Assembly: GCA_052034005.1 (NCBI GenBank)
Contig: JBPOJB010000061.1
Span: 13,881-77,880 of the forward strand
Length of the DNA stretch: 64,000 nucleotides
Direction of reading: 5' to 3'
From: JAAYDI01 sp052034005
GTDB lineage: Bacteria > Planctomycetota > Planctomycetia > Pirellulales > Pirellulaceae
Of the stretch, positions 26,555-35,373 are shown piece by piece. Positions within the stretch are counted from its first letter, which is position 1, and the number at the start of each line of letters is the position of its first letter. The notes under the pieces are model-generated. The model did no database searches and had not been told where the DNA came from. It worked only from the letters and a program-made list of their open reading frames with translations. Both the position numbers and the translations under genes were made by a program.

Positions 26555-27832
26555 TCACTTGCCCACGCAGCGGACGAGCGTGCCGCCGCCGGGCGGCAGC
26601 TCCAGCGGCAGGCGGGCCTGGGCGGCGCCCGACCAGCGCCCGACCGTCGCGTCGAACGGTTGCAGCGGCGCGGGCCCGACCAGCGTCGTGGCAAGCGGCT
26701 GCTTGTAGTCCAGGTTCACCACGAGCACGTGCGTGGCCTCCGCGGGATCTTCGGCCATGCCGAACAGGCCGAGCAGCGCGCCGCGCACCCGCTCGTTCGG
26801 CCGATATTCCAGCGGCGCGATCGCAGGGTCCAGCTGGTACGGAAGATCGGCCGGCGGGCCCACGGCGCCCTGCGGGAGCATGCCGAGATGATAGATGGCC
26901 AGGGACCTGAGCGGCTGCAGCTCGCCGGCGATGGCGACGAACTCGCGGTTCAGTACCTTGAGCGCGTGATACAGCTCCGTCGGCGTCCCGTCGGCGTGGG
27001 CGATGGCGCCTGTGTGGCCCGGGTGGCAGTAGACGTAATAGGAAATCCCCTGCGCGCCATACGCCAGGGTCGTGTACACAAGGTACCGCATCTCGTCGCC
27101 GTTGGGCACGCGCCGCGACGGATGCCAGCTGCAGGCCTGCACGATGTTCAACAGCGGGATCCCAGCCTGCTGTGCCGACTCGCGCACCATCGCCAGGTTC
27201 AGGAAGTAGCCGTCGATGTCGCCGTCCGTCGCGAATTGGTAATGGTCGTAACTCAACAGCTCCGGCTTCACCAGGTCGATGAACTGCCGCAGATGCTCGC
27301 GGTATGCCGTGACCCGATCGCCGGTCGTGCCCAGCTGCTGGTTGTTGGCGTAGGTGGGGAACAGGTTGATGTACGCCATGTGTGCGGGATCGCGTTCGTG
27401 CAGGTACGCCACCAGCTTGCCGAGCGCCGGGAAGGCCGGGGCACTCGGTTCATCCGTGATGAAGTAGCAGTACATCGCCGGATGGTTGCGGACGCGCTGG
27501 ATCAACGCATCGAGTTCCGCCCGCCTGGCCGGATCGTCCAATGTCGCAGGCGACAAGAGCCCGCCCGCCTGCAGCATCCCGCGCAGTCCATGACGCTGCG
27601 CCACGTCCAGCTCTTCCTCCGAACACCACACGACGTTCCAGCCCCCTTCAGCCATCTGGATGGCCGTCGCGTCGGTCATGGCCGGACCGGCCCAGTAGGT
27701 GACGATCGGCGCACCGACCTCCCAGCCCCCGTCTTCACCACGAGAGTCGGCCGGCAGAGGCCCCGCGATCAAACAGACTCCCGCAGCCGCCCACAACACG
27801 CGCTGCACCGCCACACCCGCCGCTTTCATCAT
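26555..27832 (-). CDS. Secreted glycoside-hydrolase-like TIM-barrel protein
   Basis: A 425-residue exported protein with a signal peptide (VLWAAAGVCLIAGPLPADS). The barrel has VTYWAGPAM, YCYFITDEPSAPAFPAL (DEP, a candidate catalytic acid), MAYINLFPTYANNQ, LLSYDHYQF and GISYYVYCHPG, the layout of GH42/GH-A-like clan proteins, and a beta-sandwich C-terminus. Catalytic residues cannot be assigned securely, so I call it GH-like only. ATG 27832 (or 27829) sits after AAGGAG; upstream codons are not signal-like. It is convergent with the Gfo/Idh/MocA gene. Confidence 0.75.
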   Translation of the reverse strand: MMKAAGVAVQRVLWAAAGVCLIAGPLPADSRGEDGGWEVGAPIVTYWAGPAMTDATAIQMAEGGWNVVWCSEEELDVAQRHGLRGMLQAGGLLSPATLDDPARRAELDALIQRVRNHPAMYCYFITDEPSAPAFPALGKLVAYLHERDPAHMAYINLFPTYANNQQLGTTGDRVTAYREHLRQFIDLVKPELLSYDHYQFATDGDIDGYFLNLAMVRESAQQAGIPLLNIVQACSWHPSRRVPNGDEMRYLVYTTLAYGAQGISYYVYCHPGHTGAIAHADGTPTELYHALKVLNREFVAIAGELQPLRSLAIYHLGMLPQGAVGPPADLPYQLDPAIAPLEYRPNERVRGALLGLFGMAEDPAEATHVLVVNLDYKQPLATTLVGPAPLQPFDATVGRWSGAAQARLPLELPPGGGTLVRCVGK

Positions 27833-28068
27833 GTCGCTCCTTGTCGCAGCCCCGAGCACCGAATACCGAACACCGACAACGCGCCTCTCCCACAAGGCTT
27901 TTTCACCGGCTTCTGCAATTCCCCTCGATTGTGCAACAGCGCGAGACGCCGGTCAATCTCCAGGAAGCCGGTGACATCTTGACGCCGTGTTCGGGTGTGC
28001 AGGAAGACCCTGCGCAGCCGATCGCGAAGCGGGTCCTGGACACCCAGGCCGGCCGTCAGAAGAATTAG

Positions 28069-28407
28069 ATGAGGGAGCATGCGGTGGACGATGAGGGACG
28101 TGGGATCATCGAAGCGGGTGGGATCATGACACATCAGGCGCAGGCCCCTTACATCACACGCTGCGGATTCTGTGGACAGGGTTTGTTGAGGTTCATGCGG
28201 TGCCACAGCTGCACGACCGTCGTTGCGGTCTGTGATCAATGCGAACGCGTGTGGCTGGATCTGGCCGCCGTGAAGGACGATCCGAATACTCCGGCGTCCG
28301 CGTCGTTCCCCAAGTGCCCGGCCTGCCACTCCAAGCACGCCTATTGGTCGCGACTCACACGGCCGGAAGTCGAGAACTCGGCCCTGTCACGCTACCTGGC
28401 CGAGTGA
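28069..28407 (+). CDS. Small double zinc-ribbon protein
   Basis: A protein of 112 residues (or 93 if started at ATG 28126, which has GGTGGG upstream) with four CxxC knuckles: CGFC, CHSC, CDQC and CPAC. These make two zinc ribbons, with a hydrophobic VVAVCDQCERVWLDL between. No catalytic domain is present. It is probably a regulatory or protein/nucleic-acid binding zinc protein; function unknown. It is convergent with the following gene. Confidence 0.65.
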   Translation: MREHAVDDEGRGIIEAGGIMTHQAQAPYITRCGFCGQGLLRFMRCHSCTTVVAVCDQCERVWLDLAAVKDDPNTPASASFPKCPACHSKHAYWSRLTRPEVENSALSRYLAE

Positions 28408-28428
28408 TTGGCAGCCCGGAAGACGACG

Positions 28429-29178
28429 CTACTCCGCCCCCTCCACGGTGAATCGGATCTCCGCCGTCGCATCGATCTGGGCCGCGAGTTCGATGATCGC
28501 CCGCATCGCCGCGAAGCGGCGCTCGGCGACCGGCAGTTCCCGTTGACAAGCCGCGATCTGCTGCGCGACGAGCTTCTGTCGCAGGCGAACCGCCTTGTGC
28601 AGTTCCAGCGACTTGTTGCCGGGCGTTGCGAGCCAGGTTTCGATGCGCTGGTATTCCTGTCGCGCCGCGGATAACTGCCGCTGCAGGTCCTTCACTTGGC
28701 GGTGCAGCGACCAGACGGTCCGCTTGATCCGATCCTGCGTGAACTCGAGCGGATCGCCTCCGTCGACGCCAATGAGCGGCGAGATCCTGACGGCCAACTC
28801 CCGCCCGCGTGTCACCAACGAGACCCGAATGCACACGTCAGGCGAGCCGTCCAACACGATGTCCACCGCCTGACCGTACCGGACCGTGCCCGCGGCCGGC
28901 ACCAGCCGGTAACGGGACGGCAACCCCTCCGCTTTCAGACTCCCTATCCGCGTGCGATCGGCCGAACCGGGGATCGGCACGTAGGTGTTCTTCCGGGTCA
29001 AATCGAGCAGCACCTTGTACGTGCGGCTCGATGCCGAACCCCGATCGCCGGCGCGAACCGTCCGATCCGGCAGCAGGGCGGGAACGGCCAGGCCCACCAG
29101 GATGACCAACGCGGCGCGCACGCACCGACCAGGGCCATGTGCAGGAGCGCCCCGATGGCTGTCCTCACGGGTATGCAT
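28429..29178 (-). CDS. Secreted coiled-coil protein of unknown function
   Basis: A 249-residue protein with a basic N-terminus then a hydrophobic signal (AALVILVGLAVPALL). The mid region is beta-rich (SRTYKVLLDLTRKNTYVPIP). From about residue 145 it is a long charged helix (QDRIKRTVWSLHRQVKDLQRQ ...) with heptad spacing, so coiled-coil is likely. No domain is recognised. ATG 29178 lies after GGAGGG. Confidence 0.6.
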   Translation of the reverse strand: MHTREDSHRGAPAHGPGRCVRAALVILVGLAVPALLPDRTVRAGDRGSASSRTYKVLLDLTRKNTYVPIPGSADRTRIGSLKAEGLPSRYRLVPAAGTVRYGQAVDIVLDGSPDVCIRVSLVTRGRELAVRISPLIGVDGGDPLEFTQDRIKRTVWSLHRQVKDLQRQLSAARQEYQRIETWLATPGNKSLELHKAVRLRQKLVAQQIAACQRELPVAERRFAAMRAIIELAAQIDATAEIRFTVEGAE

Positions 29179-29432
29179 TCAGTCCCTCCATCCGGTTCGT
29201 GTCTCTGAGGGTGAATCACCAAATCCGTCCCTTTCCCCTCACAGGGCGTGAAAAATGTCTCCCGGACTGCTAGCATGCCCCGCGGCCGGGATGCACGAGG
29301 CCAGGAACCATGGCGCCTGGTCACGGCCGCCGGGTGCCCGAGCATGTTGCTGCAAGAAGCGCGGGTGGGCGTTGGCCACCGGTTTCGGTCTGGAGGATTC
29401 CAGCTTGTCAGGTCGACGGGGAGGTTTTTGCC

Positions 29433-30278
29433 GTGCCCGAGTTGCCGGAGGTCGAGACGATGCGTCGAGGCGTATTGCCGATCGTGGGCGCGCGGGTGAC
29501 CGCGGCCTATCGCCCGGCGAGTCGCTTGCGACCGATCACGATTTCGCCACGGTGGGGGGCATTTGTCCAGGGTGTGAGAGGGACGCGCGTGGAGCAGGTG
29601 GCTCGGGCCGGTAAGCGGCTGCTGGTCTGGTTGAGTACGGACCGGGCCATTGTGTTTGAGCCACGCATGACAGGGCTGGTGTTGCTGGCGGATCCGCCGA
29701 GCCATCAGCATCTGCGGCTGCGGCTGGACCTGCAGGGGACCGGCGTGCCGCACCTGTGGTATTGGGACCGGCGCGGCCTGGGTTCCGTGCGGTTGCTCAG
29801 TCGGACGCAAGTGCAGCAGCGGCTCGGTCCGCCACGGCTCGGTCCAGACGCATTGGGTTTGGATGCCACGTGCCTGGCAGCGCGGTTGGCGCGCCGTCGC
29901 GTACCGATCAAGGTTGCGCTGCTGGACCAGGCGGCCCTTGCGGGCATCGGGAATCTCTACGCGTCCGAGATCCTGCATGTAGCGCGCATCCATCCGTGTA
30001 CGCGATGTGACCGGCTCGCACGGCGGCAATGGGAGCGGTTGGCCGACAGCATGCACCTGGTCTTGGAGGAAGCGATTCGCTACGAGGGTTCGACCCTGGC
30101 GGATGGAACCTATCGCACCGTGTTGAACGATCCGGGCGGGTATCAGAACCGGCATCGTGTCTACGACCGCGCGGGCGACCGATGCCCGAGCTGCGGGACG
30201 GCGGCCATTGAGCGGATGGTGCTGGCGCAGCGGTCCACGTTCTTCTGTCCGGCATGCCAGCGTGCGCGATCACGTTGA
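29433..30278 (+). CDS. mutM: Formamidopyrimidine-DNA glycosylase
   Basis: Base-excision repair glycosylase/AP lyase removing 8-oxoguanine and formamidopyrimidines. The 281-residue product begins PELPEVETMRR after the initiator, giving the catalytic N-terminal proline and Glu3; Lys61 in GKRLLVW is the conserved lysine. The H2TH region (IGNLYASEILHVARIHP) and the C-terminal zinc finger CPSC-x(n)-CPAC with AQRSTFFC are intact. The initiator is GTG at 29433, nine nt after GGGAGG, since the protein must start at PELPE. It overlaps the convergent GNAT gene by 9 nt. Confidence 0.97.
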   Translation: MPELPEVETMRRGVLPIVGARVTAAYRPASRLRPITISPRWGAFVQGVRGTRVEQVARAGKRLLVWLSTDRAIVFEPRMTGLVLLADPPSHQHLRLRLDLQGTGVPHLWYWDRRGLGSVRLLSRTQVQQRLGPPRLGPDALGLDATCLAARLARRRVPIKVALLDQAALAGIGNLYASEILHVARIHPCTRCDRLARRQWERLADSMHLVLEEAIRYEGSTLADGTYRTVLNDPGGYQNRHRVYDRAGDRCPSCGTAAIERMVLAQRSTFFCPACQRARSR

Positions 30279-30830
30279 CGGGCGCATGCTTTGTACATTG
30301 CGTACGAACGTGCTCCACGCACCTTCGAAGACCAGCGTATCGCGACAGCCTCCGAATGCCGGATCCGCCTCGATGGTCCGGACCAGCTGGAGGCCGAGTC
30401 GCGCAAGGGTCCGCGCCGAGGAGGTGTTTTCGCGCCAGGTCCTGGCCCAGATGCGCCGCGCACCACCCCGCCCCTCGGCTTCCACCTGCCGGACCATGGC
30501 CAGATACAAATGCAACAACACCGTCCCCATCAGGGATTCACGCACGCACATGTTGCTCAGATAGATCAGCTCGCCGGGCGCCGGGCCGGCCTCTTGTTCA
30601 TACCGGAACGCGAGCAGCCCGATGATCTCCGCCTGCCGCTCGTAAACCAGGATGCGGCCCTGCCCGTTGGCCAGGCTGTACGCGAGGTACGCCTCCAGGC
30701 TCCCGTACCGCAGCGCGCTCGACAAGGGCGGGACGAACTTCTCGTCCACCACCCGCAGGAATTCCAAGGTCCGCTCACGCAACTCGGGCGCGTACAGCTT
30801 GACCGGTTCGCGCGAATCGGGTTCGTTCAT
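30270..30830 (-). CDS. GNAT-family N-acetyltransferase
   Basis: A 186-residue acetyl-CoA-dependent acetyltransferase of the GNAT fold. It has beta4-alpha3-like GELIYLSNMCVRESLMGTVL and the acceptor-loop residues RTWRENTSSARTLARLGLQ (motif B with N-x-x-S-A). The substrate is not known. ATG 30830 is used; the frame is open for 53 codons upstream but those lack domain character. It lies between the mutM 3' end and the 31-35 kb surface-protein gene, on the opposite strand from both. Confidence 0.72.
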   Translation of the reverse strand: MNEPDSREPVKLYAPELRERTLEFLRVVDEKFVPPLSSALRYGSLEAYLAYSLANGQGRILVYERQAEIIGLLAFRYEQEAGPAPGELIYLSNMCVRESLMGTVLLHLYLAMVRQVEAEGRGGARRIWARTWRENTSSARTLARLGLQLVRTIEADPAFGGCRDTLVFEGAWSTFVRNVQSMRPST

Positions 30831-31028
30831 CGGCCGTGCCCTCTTGCCGGACCCAGACGCAAACTTACCGGCCTGCCCGCAAGGTGTCGATGGGGCGGCC
30901 GGGCGGGCGGGGTGCGGATCGAACAGGGCCGGGTCTGCCGCCGGCAGGGTGTACCCGTTGCACGGCGTCAGCGGGTGAGCGAAGATCACAGGAACGTCGG
31001 CCGCTGTGATTTCTGGGAGGGTGAAGCG

Positions 31029-34000
31029 ATGAGTGAAGCTGCCAGCCAGTCGTATCAGGCGTATCGTACCTTTCGGGCGGTGAAGCCGTGGGGGGTGCCC
31101 GGGCTGATCATTCTGTTGTCAGCATTCGCGTTCCCCGGGTCGCCCGCCGGCGCCGCGGAGACGCAGGATCGTTACTACGCCCACCAGGCGGTTCACGACG
31201 CTCAGGGCGTCATTGCGCCCTGGTACACGGCCCAGAACGGTCAATTGGACTTCCGGGCTCGCGTGGCAGCCGAGACAATCAAACGCTACCCGTGGACGAC
31301 CGCGGAGATGGCCATCGACTGCGTGCCTCATTGTCTGTTCAGCGGCCATTGGAACATCGCGGACGACGGGACCATCACGCCGTTGGTGACCAACGACTGG
31401 GACAACGGCGACCTGGGCCAGCGCGCCGCCTACGTCCTCTCCGCACTGGTGGACTACTATCGATACAGCGGGGATCCGGCGGCCGTCGCGCTGATGACCC
31501 TCCAGGCGGACTTCCTCCTGGACCACTGCCTCACACCCGACGACCACCCGTGGCCGCGGTTCCTGATCAGCGTTCCGAACAAGGGGAAGTCCTACGGCAA
31601 GTGCGATCCGCAGGGCATCATCCAGTTGGACATTGCGGCGGAGGCGGGGCTGGCGATGCTGAAGGCCTATCAAGTGACCGGCCAATCGCGGTGGCTGGAG
31701 GCGTGTCGGCATTGGGGTGATCTGTTGGCCGCCAAGCGGAACCGCACGAGCGGCGCGCCGCCGTGGTCGCGGTATGCCAACCCGGAGACCGTTCCCTGGA
31801 AGGACCACACGCAGACGGGCGGAGTCGTGTACCTGCTGTATTTCTTCGACGAACTCCTGCGGCTCGGCTATCCGGGCCCGCAGGGCGAGATCGTCGAGGC
31901 GCGGGACGCCGGCCGCGCGTACCTCTGCGACCTGCTCGATCGCTGGACCGTCAACGACGTCTGGGGCCGCAACTACTGGGACTGGGAGGATCCCGTCCAG
32001 GCCGAGAACGTGACCGAGTTCGTTGCACGCTACATGATGGATAACCCGGACCTGTTCCCCCATTGGCGGACCGACACGCGGAACATCCTGGCCCTGTTCC
32101 TCAATCACACGGGCGTGTGTCCCCAATCGGCCGGGGAGGTCTTCAGCGGCGCATGGGCGTTCCCCGAGTCAAGCGGCTGCTGTGGCCGGTCCTTGTGGTA
32201 CGGCCCGATGGAGCTGGCGATCCCGTGGGCTCAGTACGGGCAGCAGGCGGACAGCATCTGGGCCCGCGAGGTGGCACGGCGCATGCAGATCCTGGCCACG
32301 TACGACGGACACGAGACGGGCGTGTCGGAAGACAATATTGATGGCGGCTTCATCGTCAACAACGGTTGGTTCAAGATCGCGCATCCGTCGGCGCTCAAAC
32401 ACCTGCTGGGTACGCTCGCCTGGCTGCCCGAGGAGTTCGGGGCGTCGCGCGAGAATCACATCATGCGCTCCACGGCGGTCGTCAACTCGGTTGTCTATCG
32501 CCAGGGCGTCGTCCAATACAGCACATATGACGCGCCGCCCGGCACGGTCGACGTGCTGCGTCTCTCGTTCGTGCCCGCCAGCATCACGGCAGACGGGCAA
32601 CCGCTGCGGCAACTGGACGATCCCCTCGCGCAGCGGACCGGCCCCGCCTCCAACGGTTTTGTGGTCAAGCAGCTGCTCAACGGAGATGCCCTGGTCACGA
32701 TCCGACACGACGGCGCAACGGACATCGTGGTCGAAGGCGATGATCCGCAGCAGCAGGTTGACGATACGGAGCTGACATACACCGGTCCCTGGGAGGCGCT
32801 GACCGATCAGCCCACATGGGCTCGTACCTGCCATGTGAGCGATGTGGCGGATGCGGATGTGAGCATGACGTTCGTCGGCAACCAGGTGCGACTCATCGGC
32901 AGCACCTCGCCCGAGGGCGGGTTGGCCGACGTGTATGTCGACGGTCAGAAGCAGCTGGTCGGGATCGACTGCTGGTGCCCGGCGGCGCGCCACGAACAGG
33001 TGCTGTACTACCGCAACGGGCTGGCCGACGGCCCGCACACGTTGCGCGTGGTGGTGCGCGGATCGCACAACGCGAAATCCAGCGGCGGGAAGGTCTACGT
33101 GGATGCCCTGCAATACTCCGCGGCGACCGGCACGAGCGGCTTCGGGGCCGGCGGCGGCCCGACCGAAACGCAGTGCCTGCTGATGGGCTACCCAGGCCGC
33201 CAGGACGCCACCGATGCGCTTGGCAAGCTGTGGCGACCGGGCACCGAGTTCATCATCCGCACCGGCGCGCTGACCGACAGCGTGGCGCAGAGCTGGTGGA
33301 CCACGCCCGCGCCGCTGCCCGTCCTGGCCACAGAGGACCCAACGCTGTACCGCTATGGAGTCCATGGCCAGGAGTTCGTAGTGAATGTGACTGTGGGGCC
33401 GGGGGACTACTACGTCCGCTTGAAGTTCGCCGCCAACCGCCGCTTGAACAGTTGTGAGAACTGCGTATCCATCGCGATCAACGGCCAGCCGCGGGTCGCG
33501 AAGATGGACGTAGCGGCCACGGCGGGCGGCACGCAGCGAGCCGTCGACCTGGTATTCAATAATGTCCGGCCGCGCAACGGTGTGATCGACATCCGATTCA
33601 CAGGCGGCAACCCCGAGTATGGGCTCGCCGGCGAAGCGTTCGTCCAAGGCGTGGAAGTGGGGCCGGGCAGCAGCGAGGAGGGCGCCGCGCCCGTCATCCT
33701 CCTCGGGCGGAATTTGCTGGACAATGGCGGCTTCGAGCAATGGGTCACCGATCCGGACCAGGGCGTGGCCTCCGCACCTTGTCCTGCCGGTTGGCGGTTC
33801 GAGGCGGATGCGGAGGGCGCCGCGCGTCTGGAAAACGTGGCGGACGATAGTCCGGAGGAGGCCGGTCCGAGTCCGGTTGCGGAAGGCAACGGCGCCTGTC
33901 GGGTCCGGGGATCGGGCCGGAGTCGCTTGGTGCGCGAAGTCGCCGTGTGCCCGGCCAGCGCCTATCGTGCGTCCGTGCTCGTCGCAGCGACCGCAGCGCC

Positions 34001-35069
34001 GGAACGGGCGGGCGCCGCGACGCCGGCCGGCGTTTCGGCCGAACTGCTGTTGGAGGAACTCGACAGCGGCGGGCAGGTGGTGGCGCGGCACCGCCGGAGC
34101 GCGACGCCGGACGGCCCGGTCTACAGGTACGTCGCGCTGTCGCTGACCACATCGCCCCATACCGCCCGGCTCCGGTTCGCGCTCGTCACGTCGCTGCCCA
34201 AGGCCGCGAAACCCTACGCGATCCGCTACGATCAGTGCGTCGTGGACGGACCGCCCGCCCCGGCCCAGCTTGTGGGGACCGTGGTCGACGATGCCCGGAA
34301 GCCGCTGGCGGATACCGTGGTGGATTTGGGTTCTCGGGCGGTGAAGACCGGTCCCGACGGCAGTTACGCCATCGCCGAGTTGGCCGATCTGCAGCAGGTG
34401 GAGGCCGTGGCGAACAAACAGGGTTACCTCGGCCAGTCGCACTTGCTTCGATTACAGGCCGGGGAGAACCGGTGCGACTTCACGTTGACGGCGCGCCCGA
34501 CCAATAACCTGCTGGACAACGGTGATTTCGAAGCCGGCTTTTCAGCCGCGCGGAGCATGGAGCATGGAACCCAGGGGATCCGCGGTCCCTGGCACTTCCA
34601 CTTCACGCCCGGGATCAACTGCTATATCTACCCCGAATCGATCTACCAGTGGCGCAGCCCACGCATCCGCGATGGGTGCGAGGCGATCAGCCAGGTGACG
34701 GACGGCGGCGGGACCATGGAGCTGTACCAGGACGTGGTGGTCAATCCGAATCAGCCGCTGATCGCCTCGGTGTGGGTGCTCGGTTTGGATGTCAACGGTG
34801 ACGGGCACGGGTTCGGAGCCGGGCCGGCGGATTTTGCCGGCCTGGTGGTTCAGGAGTTGGACCCCCAGGGCCGCGTCGTGAAGATGCACGACCGGGTCGG
34901 CATTACGAAGCCGACGGCCGACTTCGAGCTGGTGAAACTGGCGCTGACCACCGGACCGGACACCGCCAAGGTCCGACTGACCCTGACGAGCCACATCCAA
35001 TGCATCTGGAATAGAGGGGCCGCGATATTCGATCAATGCGCGCTCGAACCGGTGGCGGCCGGAAAGTGA
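31029..35069 (+). CDS. Large multidomain surface protein: six-hairpin-like hydrolase plus binding modules
   Basis: A 1,346-residue exported protein. After a hydrophobic signal (about 24-44), residues about 50-480 form an alpha-rich domain like an (alpha/alpha) six-hairpin glycosidase (WTTAEMAIDCVPHCLF, YLLYFFDELLRLGYPGPQ, NYWDWEDPVQAE). Then come a jelly-roll binding domain (about 582-695), a malectin-like domain (about 770-865), a second jelly-roll beginning NLLDNGGFEQW (about 896), a carboxypeptidase-regulatory-like Ig domain (about 1080-1155, LVGTVVDDARKPLADT) and a final carbohydrate-binding jelly-roll (NLLDNGDFEAGFS). The ATG at 31029 follows GGGAGGG. It probably binds and may cut a complex polysaccharide, but catalytic residues were not identified. 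Confidence 0.75.
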   Translation: MSEAASQSYQAYRTFRAVKPWGVPGLIILLSAFAFPGSPAGAAETQDRYYAHQAVHDAQGVIAPWYTAQNGQLDFRARVAAETIKRYPWTTAEMAIDCVPHCLFSGHWNIADDGTITPLVTNDWDNGDLGQRAAYVLSALVDYYRYSGDPAAVALMTLQADFLLDHCLTPDDHPWPRFLISVPNKGKSYGKCDPQGIIQLDIAAEAGLAMLKAYQVTGQSRWLEACRHWGDLLAAKRNRTSGAPPWSRYANPETVPWKDHTQTGGVVYLLYFFDELLRLGYPGPQGEIVEARDAGRAYLCDLLDRWTVNDVWGRNYWDWEDPVQAENVTEFVARYMMDNPDLFPHWRTDTRNILALFLNHTGVCPQSAGEVFSGAWAFPESSGCCGRSLWYGPMELAIPWAQYGQQADSIWAREVARRMQILATYDGHETGVSEDNIDGGFIVNNGWFKIAHPSALKHLLGTLAWLPEEFGASRENHIMRSTAVVNSVVYRQGVVQYSTYDAPPGTVDVLRLSFVPASITADGQPLRQLDDPLAQRTGPASNGFVVKQLLNGDALVTIRHDGATDIVVEGDDPQQQVDDTELTYTGPWEALTDQPTWARTCHVSDVADADVSMTFVGNQVRLIGSTSPEGGLADVYVDGQKQLVGIDCWCPAARHEQVLYYRNGLADGPHTLRVVVRGSHNAKSSGGKVYVDALQYSAATGTSGFGAGGGPTETQCLLMGYPGRQDATDALGKLWRPGTEFIIRTGALTDSVAQSWWTTPAPLPVLATEDPTLYRYGVHGQEFVVNVTVGPGDYYVRLKFAANRRLNSCENCVSIAINGQPRVAKMDVAATAGGTQRAVDLVFNNVRPRNGVIDIRFTGGNPEYGLAGEAFVQGVEVGPGSSEEGAAPVILLGRNLLDNGGFEQWVTDPDQGVASAPCPAGWRFEADAEGAARLENVADDSPEEAGPSPVAEGNGACRVRGSGRSRLVREVAVCPASAYRASVLVAATAAPERAGAATPAGVSAELLLEELDSGGQVVARHRRSATPDGPVYRYVALSLTTSPHTARLRFALVTSLPKAAKPYAIRYDQCVVDGPPAPAQLVGTVVDDARKPLADTVVDLGSRAVKTGPDGSYAIAELADLQQVEAVANKQGYLGQSHLLRLQAGENRCDFTLTARPTNNLLDNGDFEAGFSAARSMEHGTQGIRGPWHFHFTPGINCYIYPESIYQWRSPRIRDGCEAISQVTDGGGTMELYQDVVVNPNQPLIASVWVLGLDVNGDGHGFGAGPADFAGLVVQELDPQGRVVKMHDRVGITKPTADFELVKLALTTGPDTAKVRLTLTSHIQCIWNRGAAIFDQCALEPVAAGK

Positions 35070-35373
35070 TGCGCGCCTTGCAACCCGGTGACCCCGATAC
35101 GTCGGCCGGCGGCAGGACCGCCGACACGCCCGCCATCGTGCGTTTCCCATAAGACGCCTTGCCGATCGTCTCCGGCGCGTCTACTGTCAACCGACTGCCC
35201 GAAGGCCGCGTGTATGGCCGTGTTCGAGCGGCCAATACCACGGCTGTGCCAAGCGCATTCGGAAATGAGGGGGGTGGCCGGCCTCCTACAATAACTTCGC
35301 AAGGTTTTCGGCAGTGGCTCCACAGGCTGGTACTCTCTCGCACGTTATGTTCATGGCCCATGGAGGCGATCTC
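35070..35373. other. Upstream region of the RND efflux operon
   Basis: About 300 nt with no gene. It precedes the three-gene RND operon. TACAAT (35287-35292) could be a -10, but no acceptable -35 is at the right distance. No regulator gene (TetR/MarR) lies adjacent. Confidence 0.35.

Noticed and set aside
27841..28068. 75-residue ORF immediately before the zinc-ribbon gene
   Set aside because: No ribosome site or family character; it runs through the promoter interval of the divergent GH-like gene.
30291..31028. N-terminal extension of the 31-kb surface protein to 1,592 residues
   Set aside because: This part is antisense to the GNAT gene and lacks domain character; ATG 31029 has a good ribosome site and signal.
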